Part shown: positions 61,836 to 64,000 of the stretch, piece by piece
Layout: each line of letters opens with the position of its first letter
Numbering within the stretch: the first letter of the stretch is position 1
Assembly: GCA_021608145.1 (NCBI GenBank)
Contig: JAKIHM010000004.1
Span: 1 to 64,000 of the forward strand
Direction: 5' to 3'
Length of the DNA: 64,000 nt
Source: Thermovorax subterraneus
GTDB taxonomy: Bacteria > Bacillota > Thermosediminibacteria > Thermosediminibacterales > Thermosediminibacteraceae
Translations under genes and position numbers: made by a program
Notes under the pieces: generated by a model
What the model saw: the letters and a program-made list of their open reading frames with translations, nothing else
Databases searched by the model: none
Told to the model about the DNA's origin: nothing

Positions 61836-62639
61836 ATGAAGCTTGCTCTCACCATTGCGGGCTCCGACTCGGGAGGAGGAGCCGGAATTCAGGCGGACCT
61901 CAAGACGTTCAGCGCCCACGGCGTATTTGGGATGAGCGTCATAACTTCGGTCACCGCCCAGAACACAAAAGCGGTAATCGGCGTCGAGGATATCTCGCCG
62001 GAAATGGTGTATTTACAGATGAAGGCCGTCTTCGAAGACCTGCCGCCGGATGCAGTAAAGATAGGCATGGTATCATCCGAGGCCATAATAAAAGCAATAG
62101 CAAGGGGGCTCGATGAATTCAATCCGGAAAAGGTAGTGCTAGACCCGGTCATGATTTCAAAAAGCGGTCATGCGCTTTTGAAACCGGCTGCCGTTGATGC
62201 CCTTAAAAAAGAGCTTATTAAAAGATGCCTTGTGGTAACCCCAAATATCCCTGAAGCACAAGCACTTAGCGGAATAACCATAAAGAACGTGGAGGACATG
62301 AAGAAAGCCGCAGAAAACATAATGTCTTACGGCTGCCGGGCAGTAATCGTAAAAGGCGGCCATCTAGAGGATGACGCCGTTGACTTGTTTTTCGACGGAA
62401 ATGAGTTCCGGGAATTAAGGTCAGAAAAAATCCCGACGAAAAACACCCACGGCACCGGCTGTACCTTTTCTTCGGCCATTGCGGCAAATCTTGCCCTGGG
62501 ACACGACCTTTTTACGTCGTTTAAGCTGGCAAAAGAGTACATCACTTCGGCCATCAAAAACTCCGTAAACATAGGGGGGGGCGCGGGTCCCGTCCATCAC
62601 TTTTTCAATCTTTACCAAAAGGCGGGGTTGAACGTTTGA
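61836..62639 (+). CDS. thiD: Hydroxymethylpyrimidine/phosphomethylpyrimidine kinase
   Basis: A 267-residue kinase phosphorylating HMP and HMP-P for the pyrimidine half of thiamine. It has LTIAGSDSGGGAGIQADLKTF, DPVMISKSGHALL and the NTHGTGCTFSSA anion-hole motif. The ATG follows AGGGGGA. It is first in the thi operon behind the TPP riboswitch. Confidence 0.95.
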   Translation: MKLALTIAGSDSGGGAGIQADLKTFSAHGVFGMSVITSVTAQNTKAVIGVEDISPEMVYLQMKAVFEDLPPDAVKIGMVSSEAIIKAIARGLDEFNPEKVVLDPVMISKSGHALLKPAAVDALKKELIKRCLVVTPNIPEAQALSGITIKNVEDMKKAAENIMSYGCRAVIVKGGHLEDDAVDLFFDGNEFRELRSEKIPTKNTHGTGCTFSSAIAANLALGHDLFTSFKLAKEYITSAIKNSVNIGGGAGPVHHFFNLYQKAGLNV

Positions 62640-62669
62640 AATTTTCAGCAAGTATAAGGAGATGATCGC

Positions 62670-63299
62670 ATGAAGATTGATTATTCGCTTTACGCCATAA
62701 CCGAAAGGTCCTACCTGGGCAAAAGAAATCTTGTCGACGCCGCGGAGGAAGCTATAAGAGCAGGAATTACTGTGCTGCAGCTTAGAGAAAAGGATATTAC
62801 AAGCCGGGAATTTTACCATCTCGCCCTCCAGCTTCGGGAACTCACAAAAGCCTACGGGATTCCGTTCATAATCAACGACCGGGTGGACATCGCCCTAGCC
62901 GTAGATGCCGACGGCGTGCACGTGGGGCAGGAAGACCTGCCGGCAGATGTGGTGAGGAAAATCATTGGAAAAGAAAAGATCCTTGGTGTTTCGGCCAAAA
63001 CTACCGAGGAAGCTGTTAAAGCGGAAAAGGAAGGGGCTGATTATCTGGGTGTTGGCGCCATCTTTCCTTCTCCCACCAAGCCATCTTCAGAAGCCATTTG
63101 CCTGGAGGGGCTAAAAATAATCAAAAGTAAAGTAAAAATTCCCGTAGTTGCCATTGGGGGAATTACTAAAGATAACGCCGTGGAAGTCATCGAGGCGGGA
63201 GCCGACGGCATTGCGTGCATATCCTCTATATTTTCAGGAGATATAACCGAAAACGTCAGGGCATTGAAAAAAGTTGTTTATGATTTAAGAAAATGTTAA
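62670..63299 (+). CDS. thiE: Thiamine phosphate synthase
   Basis: A 209-residue TIM-barrel enzyme joining HMP-PP with the thiazole phosphate. It carries QLREKDITSREF, NDRVDIALAVDADGVHVGQEDLP and GVGAIFPSPTKP. AAGGAGATG precedes the ATG. It lies 30 bases after thiD. Confidence 0.95.
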   Translation: MKIDYSLYAITERSYLGKRNLVDAAEEAIRAGITVLQLREKDITSREFYHLALQLRELTKAYGIPFIINDRVDIALAVDADGVHVGQEDLPADVVRKIIGKEKILGVSAKTTEEAVKAEKEGADYLGVGAIFPSPTKPSSEAICLEGLKIIKSKVKIPVVAIGGITKDNAVEVIEAGADGIACISSIFSGDITENVRALKKVVYDLRKC

Positions 63300-63318
63300 A
63301 AAAAGGAAGGTGGTTTTT

Positions 63319-64000
63319 ATGAAATCTTTTTCCGTTCCTGTCCCTGACACAAAGGTGAGCAGCCTCATCATGAAGCATTACTTCAAGGATCTGGAAGATG
63401 CAGTTAAATCCGATGTGATAGTAGCCGGCGCGGGGCCTTCTGGCCTTACCTGCGCCTGGACTTTGGCAGATCAGGGCTATAAGGTTACGGTCTTGGACAG
63501 GAGATTAGCGCCAGGAGGCGGGATATGGGGTGGCGCCATGAGTTTTAATAAAGTGGTGCTTCAGAAGGACGTGGAGTGGATATTAAAAGAAGCCGATGTT
63601 CCTTTTGTGGAAGACGAAGGGGCTCTGGTAGTCTCCGCGCCTCTTTTTGCCAGCAAGCTCATCGCCAAAGCTGCGGCACATCCGGGTATTAGGTTTTTCA
63701 ATATGCTTACCGTGGTGGACCTTCACTCCACGGGTGACAAAATCACCGGCGTGGTGGTAAACAACAGCGCCATAGAGATGGCAGGCCTTCATGTGGACCC
63801 CATAGTGCTCACCGCCAAGGCAGTACTAGATGCCACCGGCCATGACGCAGTGCTGGCCAACCTTTACAGCAGGAGAGCCGGCACGGGCCTTATCCGGGAA
63901 TCCTTCATGAACGCTGAAAAAGGTGAGGAGGACGTGGTGGCCAATACGCGGATGTTGGCACCGGGGCTTTTTGTGGCGGGGATGGCGGCCAACAACGTGG
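63319..64000 (+). CDS. thi4: Thiazole synthase Thi4, truncated by window edge
   Basis: 227 codons are present, and the C-terminus is outside the window. The FAD/NAD-binding N-terminus (VIVAGAGPSGLTCAW, residues 33-47) and RRLAPGGGIWGGAMSF match the Thi4 family. These make the ADP-thiazole precursor from NAD and glycine. At residue 158 (AGLHVDPI) a His occupies the position of the Cys that donates sulfur in yeast Thi4. That marks the sulfide-using, catalytic type found in archaea and anaerobes. AAGGAAGGTGG precedes the ATG. It is third in the thi operon. Confidence 0.92.
   Translation, partial: MKSFSVPVPDTKVSSLIMKHYFKDLEDAVKSDVIVAGAGPSGLTCAWTLADQGYKVTVLDRRLAPGGGIWGGAMSFNKVVLQKDVEWILKEADVPFVEDEGALVVSAPLFASKLIAKAAAHPGIRFFNMLTVVDLHSTGDKITGVVVNNSAIEMAGLHVDPIVLTAKAVLDATGHDAVLANLYSRRAGTGLIRESFMNAEKGEEDVVANTRMLAPGLFVAGMAANNV

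Overview
The window looks like chromosome from an anaerobic, spore-forming, probably thermophilic member of the Firmicutes (class Clostridia). This rests on four things. The conserved abrB-metG-tatD-rsmA-yabG-veg-ispE-purR-spoVG-glmU-prs-rplY-pth gene order is present. There are sporulation genes (spoVG, yabG, a SipL-like LysM protein, SpoIID, a GerMN lipoprotein). Four T-box riboswitches are present. Proteins are rich in Lys/Glu and strong AGGAGG sites with frequent TTG/GTG starts are common. A Thermosediminibacter-like or related thermophilic clostridial lineage is an inference from style only. No tRNA, rRNA, CRISPR array or insertion sequence was seen.

Layout. Positions 1-5.4 kb (minus strand) hold a one-carbon/methyl-transfer cluster: a formate/nitrite channel, a cyclodeaminase-family FchA-like protein, two UroD-family methyltransferases and two almost identical corrinoid protein genes. 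Positions 5.6-9.1 kb hold a soluble chemoreceptor, a HAD phosphatase, an acyltransferase, a YlmH-like S4 protein and the tryptophan transporter gene trpP behind a Trp T-box. Positions 9.5-13.6 kb are a zinc-uptake operon (znuACB plus a Fur-family gene and a GerMN lipoprotein) with a perfect Fur-type palindrome at its promoter. Next come trxA, a regulator with three HTH domains, and, tail to tail with it, a probable selenoprotein gene whose reading frame crosses an in-frame TGA. Positions 15.3-20.6 kb are a mannitol PTS operon (mtlA-mtlR-mtlF-mtlD) with two matching operator-like repeats, followed by a GH130 gene.

Positions 21.6-48.4 kb form the housekeeping/sporulation block: pth, rplY, prs, glmU, spoVG, purR, an NTP transferase, a GntR regulator and ispE. 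A module of cyanophycin synthetase/cyanophycinase, a SipL-like protein, a CAP protein and a trypsin-like protease sits between ispE and veg. Then come a SpoIID-amidase fusion, yabG, a glycosyltransferase, a YkuK-like protein, rsmA, a TatD-associated radical SAM protein, tatD, metG (Met T-box), a HerA-NurA pair and abrB. Positions 48.5-60.5 kb hold proC (Pro T-box), an HD-domain protein, a small unknown protein, and a ten-gene operon rsmI-aroH-aroQ-aroKB-aroC-aroE-aroA-tyrA-aroF-pheA behind a T-box with a UAC (Tyr) specifier. The right end (plus strand) carries a P1-family peptidase and a TPP riboswitch followed by thiD, thiE and a truncated thi4.

The most notable unannotated-looking item is the 94-residue TGA-containing frame at 14865-15149. 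Other good leads are the homogenised corrinoid gene pair beside diverged methyltransferases, the SpoIID-amidase fusion with a degenerate amidase site, the Fur-type operator at znuA, and an inverted repeat that could hide the ribosome site of the small gene at 50464.
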